DNA of 64,000 nucleotides from Gordonia westfalica (GTDB lineage Bacteria; Actinomycetota; Actinomycetes; Mycobacteriales; Mycobacteriaceae): the NCBI RefSeq assembly GCF_900105725.1, contig NZ_FNLM01000034.1, forward strand, positions 2,976,001-3,040,000, read 5' to 3'. Of this stretch, positions 52,302 to 60,467 are shown piece after piece (position 1 is the first letter of the stretch; every line of letters starts with the position of its first letter). Under the pieces are notes generated by a model, which was not told the DNA's origin, made no database searches, and saw only the letters and a list, made by a program, of their open reading frames with translations. A program made the translations under genes and the position numbers.

Positions 52302-53710
52302 GCGGAACACTGTTCCGCGGTGTGTCCCTACCCGAGGGAATCCGCGATGTGGTCGTCGACGACGGCGTGATCACGGCGGTCGGCGCGGATCTCGAAAGCC
52401 GCGAGGTAACGGGATTCGAGATCATCGACGGCCACGGCGGGGCACTCATCCCGGGGCTCCACGACCACCACATCCACCTCCACGCGCTGGCGGCGGCCTC
52501 GGCTTCGGTGCAGTGCGGCCCGCCCGTGGTGACGACCCCCGACGATCTCGCCGCCGCCCTGGACCGCGCCCCCGACCTCGACAGCTCCGGCTGGATCCGC
52601 GGCGTCGGGTACGTGGAGACCGTTGCCGGACTTCTGGATTCCGCCGACCTCGACACGCTGCATGCCCGCCGACCGGTCCGCATTCAGCACCGCAGCGGTG
52701 CGGTGTGGTTCCTCAACACGGCGGCCGCCGAAGCCGTCGGGTTGCCGACCGCCGACCACCCCGGCGTCGAGCGCGACGACTCCGGCGCACCGACCGGACG
52801 GGTCTGGCGTGCCGACGACTGGCTTCGCGAGCGGATCGGGTCTTCCCGGCCACCGGATCTGACAAGCGTCGGCGTCGAACTGACCCGGCTCGGCATCACC
52901 GGCATCACCGACGCGACGCCCGACCTGTCCGAGGAGTCGCTCGACGCGCTCGTCTCGTCGCATGCGAACGGCGCAGTGCCACAACGCCTCCACCTGCTGG
53001 GGGTCCCGCTCGACGCGACGCCCGACCTCCCGCCGACGGTGACCGCCGGCCCGTACAAGATCGTCCTCGCCGACTCCGACCTGCCCGACTTCCCCGCCCT
53101 GTGCGAGCGGATCCACAGCGCGCATTCGCGGGGACGCGGCGTCGCTGCGCACTGCGTCACGCGAGAGGCCCTGTTGTTGCTCCTCGCCGCCTTCGACGAG
53201 GCCGGCCCGCATCCGGACGACCGGATCGAGCACGGCGCGATCATCGCCGCCGATACCGTCAAGGAGCTGGGCCGCAGGCGTATTGCCGTCGTCACGCAGC
53301 CCGGTTTCATCGCCGCACGTGGCGACGACTACCTGGATCGTCTCGACGCCTCGGAGGTCGCCGACCTGTACCGGTGCGCGAGTCTCGTCGAAGCTGATGT
53401 GCCGGTCGCGCTGTCCAGCGACGCACCATACGGACCCGTCGATCCCTGGACGGCGATCGCCGCTGCCGCAACCCGTCTCGCACCCGATGGCCGCATCGTG
53501 GGCATCGACGAGAGGGTCAGCCGCAGAACGGCTCTGGAGCATTACCTCGCACCATTGAGCACTCCCGGAGCAGCCGCACGAACCGTCCGCCCCGGCGAAC
53601 CCGCCGACCTCGTGCTCCTCGACGGCACTCTCGACTCAGCACTGCAGAATGGGTCGGAAGCCGTGCGCCACACGATGATCCGAGGACACATCGCGTACCG
53701 ACGCGAGTAG
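52298..53710 (+). CDS. Amidohydrolase family 3 (YtcJ-like) protein
   Basis: 470 residues from the GTG at 52298. Metal-binding HxH lies in PGLHDHHIHLHAL (near 56-68); later histidines are in GVAAHCVTREALL and DRIEHGAIIAADT, and the Asp is in VALSSDAPYGPVDPW. The carboxylated Lys position is not obvious; TAGPYKIVLADSDLP is the best candidate. This family hydrolyses amides or lactams with a binuclear or mononuclear metal. It overlaps the CoA-transferase by 4 bp, so a linked route (amide or lactam hydrolysis, then CoA activation) is a reasonable inference. Confidence 0.85.
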   Translation: MSGTLFRGVSLPEGIRDVVVDDGVITAVGADLESREVTGFEIIDGHGGALIPGLHDHHIHLHALAAASASVQCGPPVVTTPDDLAAALDRAPDLDSSGWIRGVGYVETVAGLLDSADLDTLHARRPVRIQHRSGAVWFLNTAAAEAVGLPTADHPGVERDDSGAPTGRVWRADDWLRERIGSSRPPDLTSVGVELTRLGITGITDATPDLSEESLDALVSSHANGAVPQRLHLLGVPLDATPDLPPTVTAGPYKIVLADSDLPDFPALCERIHSAHSRGRGVAAHCVTREALLLLLAAFDEAGPHPDDRIEHGAIIAADTVKELGRRRIAVVTQPGFIAARGDDYLDRLDASEVADLYRCASLVEADVPVALSSDAPYGPVDPWTAIAAAATRLAPDGRIVGIDERVSRRTALEHYLAPLSTPGAAARTVRPGEPADLVLLDGTLDSALQNGSEAVRHTMIRGHIAYRRE

Positions 53711-53721
53711 CGGTCAGGCCG

Positions 53722-54414
53722 TCAGCCGACGCCCGGCACGGGGACCTGCGCTCCGGTGACCGCGGCGGAGGCGTCGGAGACCAGAAAGGCGACGGTTTCG
53801 GCGATCATCTCCGGTGACACCCAGCCCTTTCGGGCGGAATCCGGTTGGCTCTCACGGTTACCCGGGGTGTCGATCACCGACGGCAGGATCGCATTGGCCC
53901 GGATGGCGTCGTCCTTGTACTCGGTGGCCAGAGCGCTGATGAACGCCCACACCGCGGCCTTGGACGTGATGTAGCCGGCGGCACCGGAGAACGGTGCGAA
54001 CGCGGCCTTCGCCGACACCCCCACGATCGACCCACCGCCCGCCTCGATCAGCTTCGGGATCGCCGCCGCGGACAGCAGATACAGCGGTCGCAGGTTGAGC
54101 CGGAGGAGCCGCTCGAACTCGTCGACGGGGGTCGCGTCCACGCGTTCCCCCATCGCGAACCCGCCCACCAGGTTGACCACTGCTTTCACCGGGGCCGACG
54201 AATCACTCGCCGCGGCGCCGACGACCTCGGCCACCGACGCCTCGTCGAACAGATCGGCCGCAAGAGTGACGAGCCGATCGGATTCGGGAAGACGCGACAG
54301 CTCGGACTCGACGACCCAGGGCACCACCACACGCCAACCGTCGTCGAGCAGTTTCTTCGTGACCGCGGAACCCAATCCGCCCGTACCGCCCGACACGATC
54401 ACCGTTTGCGCCAT
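53722..54414 (-). CDS. Short-chain dehydrogenase/reductase
   Basis: 230 residues from ATG 54414 (MAQTVIVSGG). Cofactor loop VSGGTGGLGSAVTKKL is at 7-22; NLVGGFAMG replaces NNAG, and the catalytic residues are in GVSAKAAFAPFSGAAGYITSKAAV. A longer upstream frame exists but runs through a 33-bp tandem repeat and is not favoured. It converges on the amidohydrolase gene (11 bp apart). The substrate is unknown. Confidence 0.83.
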   Translation of the reverse strand: MAQTVIVSGGTGGLGSAVTKKLLDDGWRVVVPWVVESELSRLPESDRLVTLAADLFDEASVAEVVGAAASDSSAPVKAVVNLVGGFAMGERVDATPVDEFERLLRLNLRPLYLLSAAAIPKLIEAGGGSIVGVSAKAAFAPFSGAAGYITSKAAVWAFISALATEYKDDAIRANAILPSVIDTPGNRESQPDSARKGWVSPEMIAETVAFLVSDASAAVTGAQVPVPGVG

Positions 54415-54442
54415 CGCAGAATCCGTCCGTTCTCTCGCACAC

Positions 54443-54508
54443 AATCCAACACCGGCGACACTACTGTGTTGTCTGAATCCAACACCGGCGACACTACTGT
54501 GTTGTCTG
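54443..54508. repeat. 33-bp tandem duplication in a divergent promoter
   Basis: AATCCAACACCGGCGACACTACTGTGTTGTCTG occurs twice, exactly head to tail, at 54443-54475 and 54476-54508. Each unit contains CAACAC...GTGTTG as an imperfect inverted repeat. It is 28 bp upstream of the SDR start and 68 bp before the broken hydrolase gene. A duplicated operator is the simplest reading. Confidence 0.85.
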
Positions 54509-54576
54509 AATGTGTGCATTCATCTCACCCTATGGGGTTTCCGCCCGGTCGGGTCGAGGCGTGAAAGGCTGTGCCC

Positions 54577-55443
54577 ATGAGCACGAACGTCACTGCCGAC
54601 GCTCCGGAGTGGTTCCGCACGGCCGTCGGGACGGAGCCCTAGCACTCGTCGATCACGGTCCACGGCGCACGGATCACCTATCGCTGCTGGGGTGAACCCG
54701 GCTCGCCCGGGCTGCTGCTGGTCCACGGCGGTGCGGCCCACGCCGGATGGTGGGACCACATCGCGCCGCGCTACGCGCGGGATCGTCGAGTCGTCGCCCT
54801 GGATCTGTCCGGCCACGGCGACAGCGACTGGCGCGACACCTACAGCCTGGCCACCTGGGCCGACGAGATCACCGCGGTCGCCGCGGCCGCACAGGCCGAC
54901 GACCACGCGGTCCTCGTGGGGCACAGCCTCGGCGGGCCCGTCGGCATCCGGACGGCGATCGCCCACCCCGACCTCGTCACCGACCTCATGCTGGTCGATT
55001 CCCGCATCCTCGACGCCGAGATGCTCGACGAGATCCAGCGCAACCAGCCCGAGGAGGGCATCCCGCGACGCAGCAAGCACTATCCGTCACTCGAGGCGGC
55101 ACTCGAACGGTTCCGTCTCGTGCCCGATCACGCGAGCCTCGACTACGCCAGGGACCACGTCGCCCGGCAGTCGGCGGTCCGCGACGACGACGGATGGCGA
55201 TGGAAGTTCGATCGCGCTTTCGCCGACGAACTGACCGATCTCCCGCCGCACCCGCCGAGCGACTGCCGACTCGGCGTCGTCTACGGGGAGCACGGGGTCG
55301 TGACCCCCGCGATGATCGACATCGTCACCGCCGGCCTCGACGAACCGGCGCGCGTCGTCGAACTCGCCGGGGCCGGCCATCACATCCCACTCGAACAGCC
55401 CCTCGCACTGATGGATGCCATCGACGACTTCCTTCGGGCCTAG
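54577..55443 (+). pseudogene. Alpha/beta hydrolase interrupted by an in-frame TAG
   Basis: The ATG at 54577 starts a frame that reads MSTNVTADAPEWFRTAVGTEP and then meets TAG at 54640-54642. The same frame continues without a stop to 55443 as a full alpha/beta hydrolase: LLLVHGGAAHAGWWDH, nucleophile Ser in VLVGHSLGGPVG, acid in the VYGEHGVV region and His in GAGHHIPLEQP. No start codon occurs in the frame between the TAG and the GTG at 54916, which would be too late to keep the core. So the gene is broken, probably by one base change (GAG or CAG to TAG). It is not HsaD-like in sequence. Confidence 0.85.
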
Positions 55444-55454
55444 CATGGATCTCG

Positions 55455-56753
55455 ATGACCGACGACCGCGCTCCCGAGATCAGCGACCGCGGCTCGTCGG
55501 ACTCATCTGATTCACGCGACAGCGTTTTCGCCTCGCTGCACATCTCCAATTACCGGATCTTCTTCGCCGGCATGTCCGTGTCGATGACCGGTTCCTGGAT
55601 GCAGGCGACCGCCCAGGCCTGGCTGGTGTTGACGTTGAGCGGGTCGGCGTCGGTCCTCGGCCTGATCGTGGCGCTGCAGGCGCTGCCCGTTCTCCTGATC
55701 GGGCCATACGCGGGCGTCATCGCCGACCGCGTCGACCGCCGCCGACTGCTGACGATCCTCCAGGCGATGATGGGCCTGCTCGCGGCAGTGCTGGCCGCAC
55801 TCACCCTCGCCGGGGTCGTGGCGGTGTGGCATGTGGCGATCCTCGCGGTGCTACTCGGACTCGGACACGCCTTCGAACAACCCGCGCGGCAGGCGTTCAT
55901 CCATCAGATCGTCGGGAAGTCGCTGATCCGCAACGCCGTCACGCTGAACTCGGTGATGGTCAACGCCGCGCGCGCAGTCGGCCCGGCCGTCGCCGGCGTG
56001 ATCCTCACACTCGTCGGCGCGGGGTGGTGTTTCGCGATCAACGCGGTCAGTTTCATCGCGGTGGTCGCCTCACTGATCGCACTCGACGGCACGAAGATCA
56101 CCCGCGAAACCCCGGTCCCACGCGCCAAAGGGCAGCTACGCGAGGGTATTCGCTACGTGCGCGGAATCCCGTCGCTGTGGATTCCGCTCGCCACCATGGC
56201 CCTGGTCGGCACCCTGGCCTACAACTTCCCGGTCACCCTCACAGCCGCCGCCGACTTCGTCTTCGACGGCGGGCCGCAGGCTCTCGGCTTCATGACGTCG
56301 GCGATGGGGGTCGGGGCGGTGGTCGGCGGTCTCGTCGTCGCGGCGCGCGGCACCATCGGCCTGCGACCGCTCACGCTGGCTGCGTTCGGTTTCGGCATCA
56401 CGATCGCCGCAGCGGCACTGGCACCGGATCTGATCACCGTCATCTGCGCGCTGTTCCTCGTGGGTTGGCTCAGCGTGACGTTCATGTCGACCGGCAACGC
56501 CACCCTGCAACTCAACGCCGAACCCCAGATGCGGGGACGCGTCATGGCGCTGTGGTCGGTTGCGTTCATGGGATCGACGCCGATCGGCGGTCCGCTCATC
56601 GGCGCGATCATCGAGGCCACCGATGCACGTGTCGGCCTGGGCGTCGGCGCGGCGGCGTGTCTGGCAGCCGCACTCCTCGCCTTCATCGCGGACCGTCGGA
56701 GCCGCTCGCGCCTGGCGCCCGAACCGGCCGTCGACGGAACCGCCACCGACTGA
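55455..56753 (+). CDS. MFS exporter (EntS/MFS_3 type)
   Basis: 432 residues from ATG 55455, beginning with a Ser/Asp-rich soluble head and then about 12 helices (first: ISNYRIFFAGMSVSMTGSWMQATAQAWLVL). The cytosolic signature GPYAGVIADRVDRRRLL is the motif A of this group. The pattern fits the enterobactin-exporter-like MFS_3 family, which exports siderophores or drugs. It starts 12 bp after the broken hydrolase, so they may have been one transcript. Confidence 0.85.
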   Translation: MTDDRAPEISDRGSSDSSDSRDSVFASLHISNYRIFFAGMSVSMTGSWMQATAQAWLVLTLSGSASVLGLIVALQALPVLLIGPYAGVIADRVDRRRLLTILQAMMGLLAAVLAALTLAGVVAVWHVAILAVLLGLGHAFEQPARQAFIHQIVGKSLIRNAVTLNSVMVNAARAVGPAVAGVILTLVGAGWCFAINAVSFIAVVASLIALDGTKITRETPVPRAKGQLREGIRYVRGIPSLWIPLATMALVGTLAYNFPVTLTAAADFVFDGGPQALGFMTSAMGVGAVVGGLVVAARGTIGLRPLTLAAFGFGITIAAAALAPDLITVICALFLVGWLSVTFMSTGNATLQLNAEPQMRGRVMALWSVAFMGSTPIGGPLIGAIIEATDARVGLGVGAAACLAAALLAFIADRRSRSRLAPEPAVDGTATD

Positions 56754-56771
56754 GTCCGAAACGCCTCGTAA

Positions 56772-56792
56772 CCGGCCGGCTGTGCCGACCGG
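56772..56792. terminator. Hairpin between the exporter and the DxDxDG protein gene
   Basis: CCGGCCGGC (56772-56780) and GCCGACCGG (56784-56792) pair around TGT with one mismatch, in the 69-bp gap between convergent stops. Position alone suggests a terminator for both. Confidence 0.45.
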
Positions 56793-56822
56793 CTGCGTGC
56801 GGGGGTTCAGGGGGGAGGTGGC

Positions 56823-57149
56823 TCAGACCGCGCCGCTTCCGTCGACACCGCCGAAGTCGCCGACCGAGACGTTGCCCTGGTCGTCGACGGCGGTGTCGAA
56901 GGTGCCGTCGCAGTCGGTGTCGGCGACCGCGATGTCGGTGTAGCCGTCGCCGTCGCTGTCGGCCTCGATCAGGTCGATCGCGCCGTCGGCGTTGGTGTCG
57001 TAGGCGATCGAATCGGCCGAGCCGTCGCCGTCGGTGTCGAGGACGGCGTCGGTGGTGCCGTCGCCGTCGATGTCGGCGAGCGCGGCGTCGACGTAGCCGT
57101 CGCCGTCGGTGTCGACCAGGACTGCGTCCGCGGTGATCTGGGTGCTCAT
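56823..57149 (-). CDS. Acidic protein with six DxDxDG calcium-type repeats
   Basis: 108 residues from ATG 57149, with AAAGGAA before it. Six repeats of about 15 residues: DTDGDGYVDAAL, DIDGDGTTDAVL, DTDGDGSADSIA, DTNADGAIDLIE, DSDGDGYTDIAV, DTDCDGTFDTAV (about 13-86). DxDxDG loops as in thrombospondin type 3 and EF-hand-like repeats bind Ca2+. No signal peptide, so either cytosolic or exported in an unusual way. The final 20 residues (QGNVSVGDFGGVDGSGAV) are Gly-rich. The fifth and fourth repeats are less perfect. Function is unknown; a Ca-dependent surface or buffering role is inference. Confidence 0.78.
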   Translation of the reverse strand: MSTQITADAVLVDTDGDGYVDAALADIDGDGTTDAVLDTDGDGSADSIAYDTNADGAIDLIEADSDGDGYTDIAVADTDCDGTFDTAVDDQGNVSVGDFGGVDGSGAV

Positions 57150-57361
57150 GGGATGTTCCTTTCGTGGTGCCCGCCGGTGCGGGGCTGTTCGCTGCGTTCG
57201 AATACTTGGAGCGGTCGCCGACCGGGAATGTTCCCGGCCGCCCCGGAGTCGGTCGGTCGACGCCTCCCCACCGCGTGGGACCGACGTGCGTCTTTCGACG
57301 AATCCGGCCCGTCGTCTCATCGCGCCGGGTTAGCGTGACTCAGGTCACGATCGGAGGGGCG

Positions 57362-58930
57362 ATGACGCCAGATCGATGGGATTTGTCCGCACTGCGGCGG
57401 CGGCTACGCGCCATCACCTGCCTCGTCGCCGGGGCCGTCCTGACGTCGACGATGCTGGTGTCCGCGCCGACGAACGCCGCGAACCACTGGTTCCCCGACA
57501 TCTCCGAGACCTCCGTGCCCAAGGCCGACTGCGGACCGGGTTCGCGACCCGAGCCGGGCCTGCAGGGTGACGTCAGCGCCGAGGACCGATTGTCCGGCCG
57601 CAGTATGCGGGGCTACCACTGCAACCTGACGAAACTCGGCAACGTGACGGGTGCGGGCGGCGGGATCGTCTCGGCGTCCTTCGAACACTGCAGCTACACC
57701 GGAAGCCTGTTCCCCGGCAACAACTTCCTGTCCCAGCCGGGCGTCCAGGTCATCGACGCCTCCGATCCCCGGAAGCCGCGGGTGGTCGGCTCACTCACCG
57801 ACACCGCGATGCGCGGCGGCACCTGGGAGACGTTGAAGGTCAACAAGAAGCGAAAGCTGCTCGCCGCGACCGGGGTTCCACTCCTGTGGGGTGCGGGCTT
57901 CTTCGCGGTGTACGACATCTCCGACTGCACCCGCCCCAAGCTGCTCAACCGGCACGGCGGCGGGATCGCCTACCCCGTCCCGTTCACCTCACACGAGGGC
58001 GGCTGGTCGCCCGACGGACGCACTTACTGGGCGTCGGGTCTCTCGCCGGGACATCTCAGCGCGATCGACGTCGCCGATCCCCGCAACCCGCGGGTGATCT
58101 GGCAAGGACTGCACAGCTTCCTCGGTCACGGATTCGGCATCACCCCCGACGGCAACCGCATGTATCTGTCGAACATGGCCGGTGTCACCGTCCTCGACAT
58201 CAGCGCGGTACAGCGTCGTGCGCCGTATCCGCAGGTCCCCCATCTGGCCGCCTACCTGTGGCCCGACGGACAGCTCAACCAGCACTCGATCCCGATCACC
58301 TATCGCGGCACCCCCCACATCATCACCGCCGACGAGGGCGGCTCCGGAGGCGTCAAGATCTTCGACGTCTCCCGGGTCGACAAACCGCGGTACGCCGCGC
58401 AGCTCAAGCTCGAGATCAATCTGCCCGAGCACCTGGACACCCAGTTCCGCTCGTCCATGGGCGGTTCGTTGTTCGGCAGCAACCCGCACTACTGCGCGGT
58501 CGACCGGCAGAACGACCCGACGGCCCTGGCCTGCGCCTGGGAGTCCTCCGGCATCCGTGTCTTCGACATCCGGGATCTGTCCGGCATCTCCGAGATCGCC
58601 TACTACAACCCGCCGGCACAGAAGGGGGCCACCGCACTGACCCGGCCCAACTCCCCTCATGTGCTGGGGTCTATCATCGGCGCACCGGGGATCGAGTTCC
58701 TCAGTCTCGGAATGTCTCTCGTCAACGGACGAGCCAAGCTGAACGAGATGGCCGGTCCGCGTATCGGCATGGTCGTGGGCGGCGACATGGCGACCGACTG
58801 GTGCTTCTCGCCACCGGAGTTCCACGGCAACAAGATCTTCACCACCTGCTCCGACGGCGGCTTCTACGCACTCGAGTTGAGCAGCCGGGTCTACACCCCG
58901 CCGCCGGACCAGGATTCCATCCTCGGATGA
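57362..58930 (+). CDS. Secreted LVIVD-repeat beta-propeller protein
   Basis: 522 residues from ATG 57362. The signal peptide is about 1-39 (RRRLRAITCLVAGAVLTSTMLVSAPTNA). The rest has repeats of the LVIVD type: VQVIDASDPRKPRVVGSLTD, FAVYDISDCTRPKLLNR, LSAIDVADPRNPRVIWQG, VTVLDISAVQRR, VKIFDVSRVDKPRYAAQL, IRVFDIRDLSGISEIAYYN. Conserved Cys pairs probably form disulfides. It is likely an extracellular propeller, ligand unknown. The next gene, DUF305, overlaps its stop, so the pair is co-translated. Confidence 0.85.
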   Translation: MTPDRWDLSALRRRLRAITCLVAGAVLTSTMLVSAPTNAANHWFPDISETSVPKADCGPGSRPEPGLQGDVSAEDRLSGRSMRGYHCNLTKLGNVTGAGGGIVSASFEHCSYTGSLFPGNNFLSQPGVQVIDASDPRKPRVVGSLTDTAMRGGTWETLKVNKKRKLLAATGVPLLWGAGFFAVYDISDCTRPKLLNRHGGGIAYPVPFTSHEGGWSPDGRTYWASGLSPGHLSAIDVADPRNPRVIWQGLHSFLGHGFGITPDGNRMYLSNMAGVTVLDISAVQRRAPYPQVPHLAAYLWPDGQLNQHSIPITYRGTPHIITADEGGSGGVKIFDVSRVDKPRYAAQLKLEINLPEHLDTQFRSSMGGSLFGSNPHYCAVDRQNDPTALACAWESSGIRVFDIRDLSGISEIAYYNPPAQKGATALTRPNSPHVLGSIIGAPGIEFLSLGMSLVNGRAKLNEMAGPRIGMVVGGDMATDWCFSPPEFHGNKIFTTCSDGGFYALELSSRVYTPPPDQDSILG

Positions 58931-59607
58931 CCGACCGGCACGACGCAGGACAACGGCCGGCCTGGCTGCCGATCGCCGGACTGGCCTCGCTGGCCGTCCT
59001 GCTCGTGGCGATCGGCGTCGTCGCGGGTTCGGCGTGGTCACCGGGATCACGGGACGACGTCAAGGCGATGAGCGCCACCGATATCGGCTTCGCGCAGGAC
59101 ATGTCGACACACCACGATCAGGCACTCCTGATGGCTCGGACGATCCTGGCCGCCCCCGACGTGGACCCGACGATCCGCGGACTGGCCGACCAGCTCGTCG
59201 TCGCCCAGTCCGCGGAGAGCGCGACCATGCGCGGCTGGCTGCAGTTCTTCGAGCTGCCGCTGACCTCGGACTCACCGATGTCCTGGATGTCCGACGATGA
59301 TCCGCATGCGCACGGCCATTCGTCGGGGGCCATGCCCGACACCCCACTCATGCCGGGCATGGCGAGCACCGACGAACTCGGCCTGCTCGCCACACTTCGC
59401 GGCGACGAGGCCGAGAAACTGTTCCTGCAGTTGATGATCCGGCACCATCGCGGCGGCCTCGAGATGGCACAGGCGGCATACAACGACGACCGCTCCGGCT
59501 CGGTGACAAAGCAACTCGCACTGAACATGCTCGGAGACCAGGGCAACGAGATCGGTCAGATGTCGATGCTCCTGAAAGAACGTGGCGCCGAGCCCCTGCC
59601 GACCTGA
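58927..59607 (+). CDS. DUF305 (ferritin-like, CopM-type) membrane-anchored protein
   Basis: 226 residues, ATG 58927 overlapping the previous stop. One N-terminal anchor helix (residues about 13-34) and two DUF305 halves, with FAQDMSTHHDQALLMART and LMIRHHRGGLEMAQAA. The His/Met-rich motifs, plus MSWMSDDDPHAHGHSSGAMPDTPLMPGM in the linker, could bind copper or other metals as in CopM-like proteins. Located outside the membrane. Pairing with the LVIVD protein suggests a shared extracytoplasmic role, possibly metal-related. Confidence 0.83.
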   Translation: MTDRHDAGQRPAWLPIAGLASLAVLLVAIGVVAGSAWSPGSRDDVKAMSATDIGFAQDMSTHHDQALLMARTILAAPDVDPTIRGLADQLVVAQSAESATMRGWLQFFELPLTSDSPMSWMSDDDPHAHGHSSGAMPDTPLMPGMASTDELGLLATLRGDEAEKLFLQLMIRHHRGGLEMAQAAYNDDRSGSVTKQLALNMLGDQGNEIGQMSMLLKERGAEPLPT

Positions 59608-59609
59608 CC

Positions 59610-60107
59610 TCAGGCGGTCTTGGGATGCAGCATGAACATCTCCCAGACCTCTTTCTGGTCCGCGGCCCACGGGTCGTAGACGAACGGCGCATGCCGCAAC
59701 GCCATACCTGCTTTACGCGGGGTCCGGTTGGCCTTGAAACCATTGCAGGACTTGCACGCCGCGACCTGATTGCCGAATGTGCTGGGGCCGCCCTGTGATA
59801 CCGGCAGGATGTGGTCCACGGTGTCGGCGGGACCGTCGCAGTAGGCGCAGATCCATTGGTCTCGACGGAGGATCATCGCATTGGAGGCGTAGGAATCCAT
59901 CGTCTTGCCCGCGTACGGACGGTAGGCGTCCCGTTTGATCGCCACCACCTTGTGGATGGGCAGGGACACCGTCGGCGAATGGACGACGCGCACCAAAGGC
60001 GTGCCCTCGACGTTGCGTGCGACCTCGGTGGTCAGCAGGACGGCCGCACGACGCCAGGTGACGCGCGCGAGGATCTGCAATCCCGCATTCGTGACGAAGA
60101 TGGTCAT
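59610..60107 (-). CDS. HNH endonuclease-domain protein
   Basis: 165 residues from ATG 60107, with GAGGAG 8 nt before it. The C-terminal HNH domain has CAYCDGPADTVDHILPVSQGGPSTFGNQVAACKSCNGFKA: zinc CxxC pairs, the DH of the HNH pair and the Asn. The N-terminal half (FVTNAGLQILARVTWRRAAVLLTTE) is conserved in this actinobacterial group. Not phage-associated here; no integrase or methylase is nearby. Convergent with the DUF305 gene, 2 bp apart. Function in host DNA repair or processing is unknown. Confidence 0.82.
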   Translation of the reverse strand: MTIFVTNAGLQILARVTWRRAAVLLTTEVARNVEGTPLVRVVHSPTVSLPIHKVVAIKRDAYRPYAGKTMDSYASNAMILRRDQWICAYCDGPADTVDHILPVSQGGPSTFGNQVAACKSCNGFKANRTPRKAGMALRHAPFVYDPWAADQKEVWEMFMLHPKTA

Positions 60108-60162
60108 GGATACTCCTCGATGCGTGGGCGAGTGAGCGCGCCGACCATCGAGGTTCACGACC

Positions 60163-60282
60163 TCAGGAACTGGTGACGCTGGATGTGATTGGTCCGGACC
60201 GGGTTCGGGCTGGTAGCCCGCACCGGCTGCCGGGGTCGGTCTTCCACCACTCGCGAACGAACACCGCCATACCGATCGACAT
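60163..60282 (-). CDS. 39-residue open frame with perfect Shine-Dalgarno upstream of the HNH gene
   Basis: ATG at 60282, then MSIGMAVFVREWWKTDPGSR and a Ser/Thr-rich end, stop TGA at 60163-60165. GAAAGGAGGTGG lies with its GGAGG 8 nt before the ATG, a perfect match to the 16S anti-SD, which is rare by chance. Too short for the supplied annotation cutoffs. It is 55 bp upstream of the HNH gene on the same strand, so it could be a leader peptide or a small partner protein. Rest of the 360-bp gap contains the hairpin at 60418-60454. Confidence 0.45.
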   Translation of the reverse strand: MSIGMAVFVREWWKTDPGSRCGLPARTRSGPITSSVTSS

Positions 60283-60417
60283 CTGCGCCACCTCCTTTCA
60301 GCTCTCTCTGGTCTGCTGTTCGCCACGATAACCGCGGTCAGCGGACCCTGCCACCGTTTAAGCCGCGTGTTCGCCGATGTTCACGTGCCGAACACAGAGT
60401 GTTCGCGGCCGAAACGC

Positions 60418-60454
60418 GCCCGGCCCCGTCAGCTGTCAGCTGACGGGGCCGGGC
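60418..60454 (-). terminator. Strong hairpin downstream of the crotonase gene
   Basis: GCCCGGCCCCGTCAGCT (60418-60434) and its exact complement (60438-60454) form a 17-bp stem with a 3-nt loop GTC. It is 13 bp from the stop of the minus-strand crotonase gene. The high stability suggests termination even without a T-run. Confidence 0.75.
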
Positions 60455-60467
60455 GGTCGGATCGAAC

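Noticed and set aside
52300..52325. KstR-like GGAACACTGTTCCGC near the amidohydrolase start
   Set aside because: The AAC and GTT half-sites are 3 nt apart rather than 2, and the site lies within coding sequence.
54577..55443. Broken alpha/beta hydrolase as the missing HsaD
   Set aside because: The nucleophile region reads VGHSLGGPVG and lacks the meta-cleavage hydrolase pattern (GNSLGGG) and the LHGGGPGA start.
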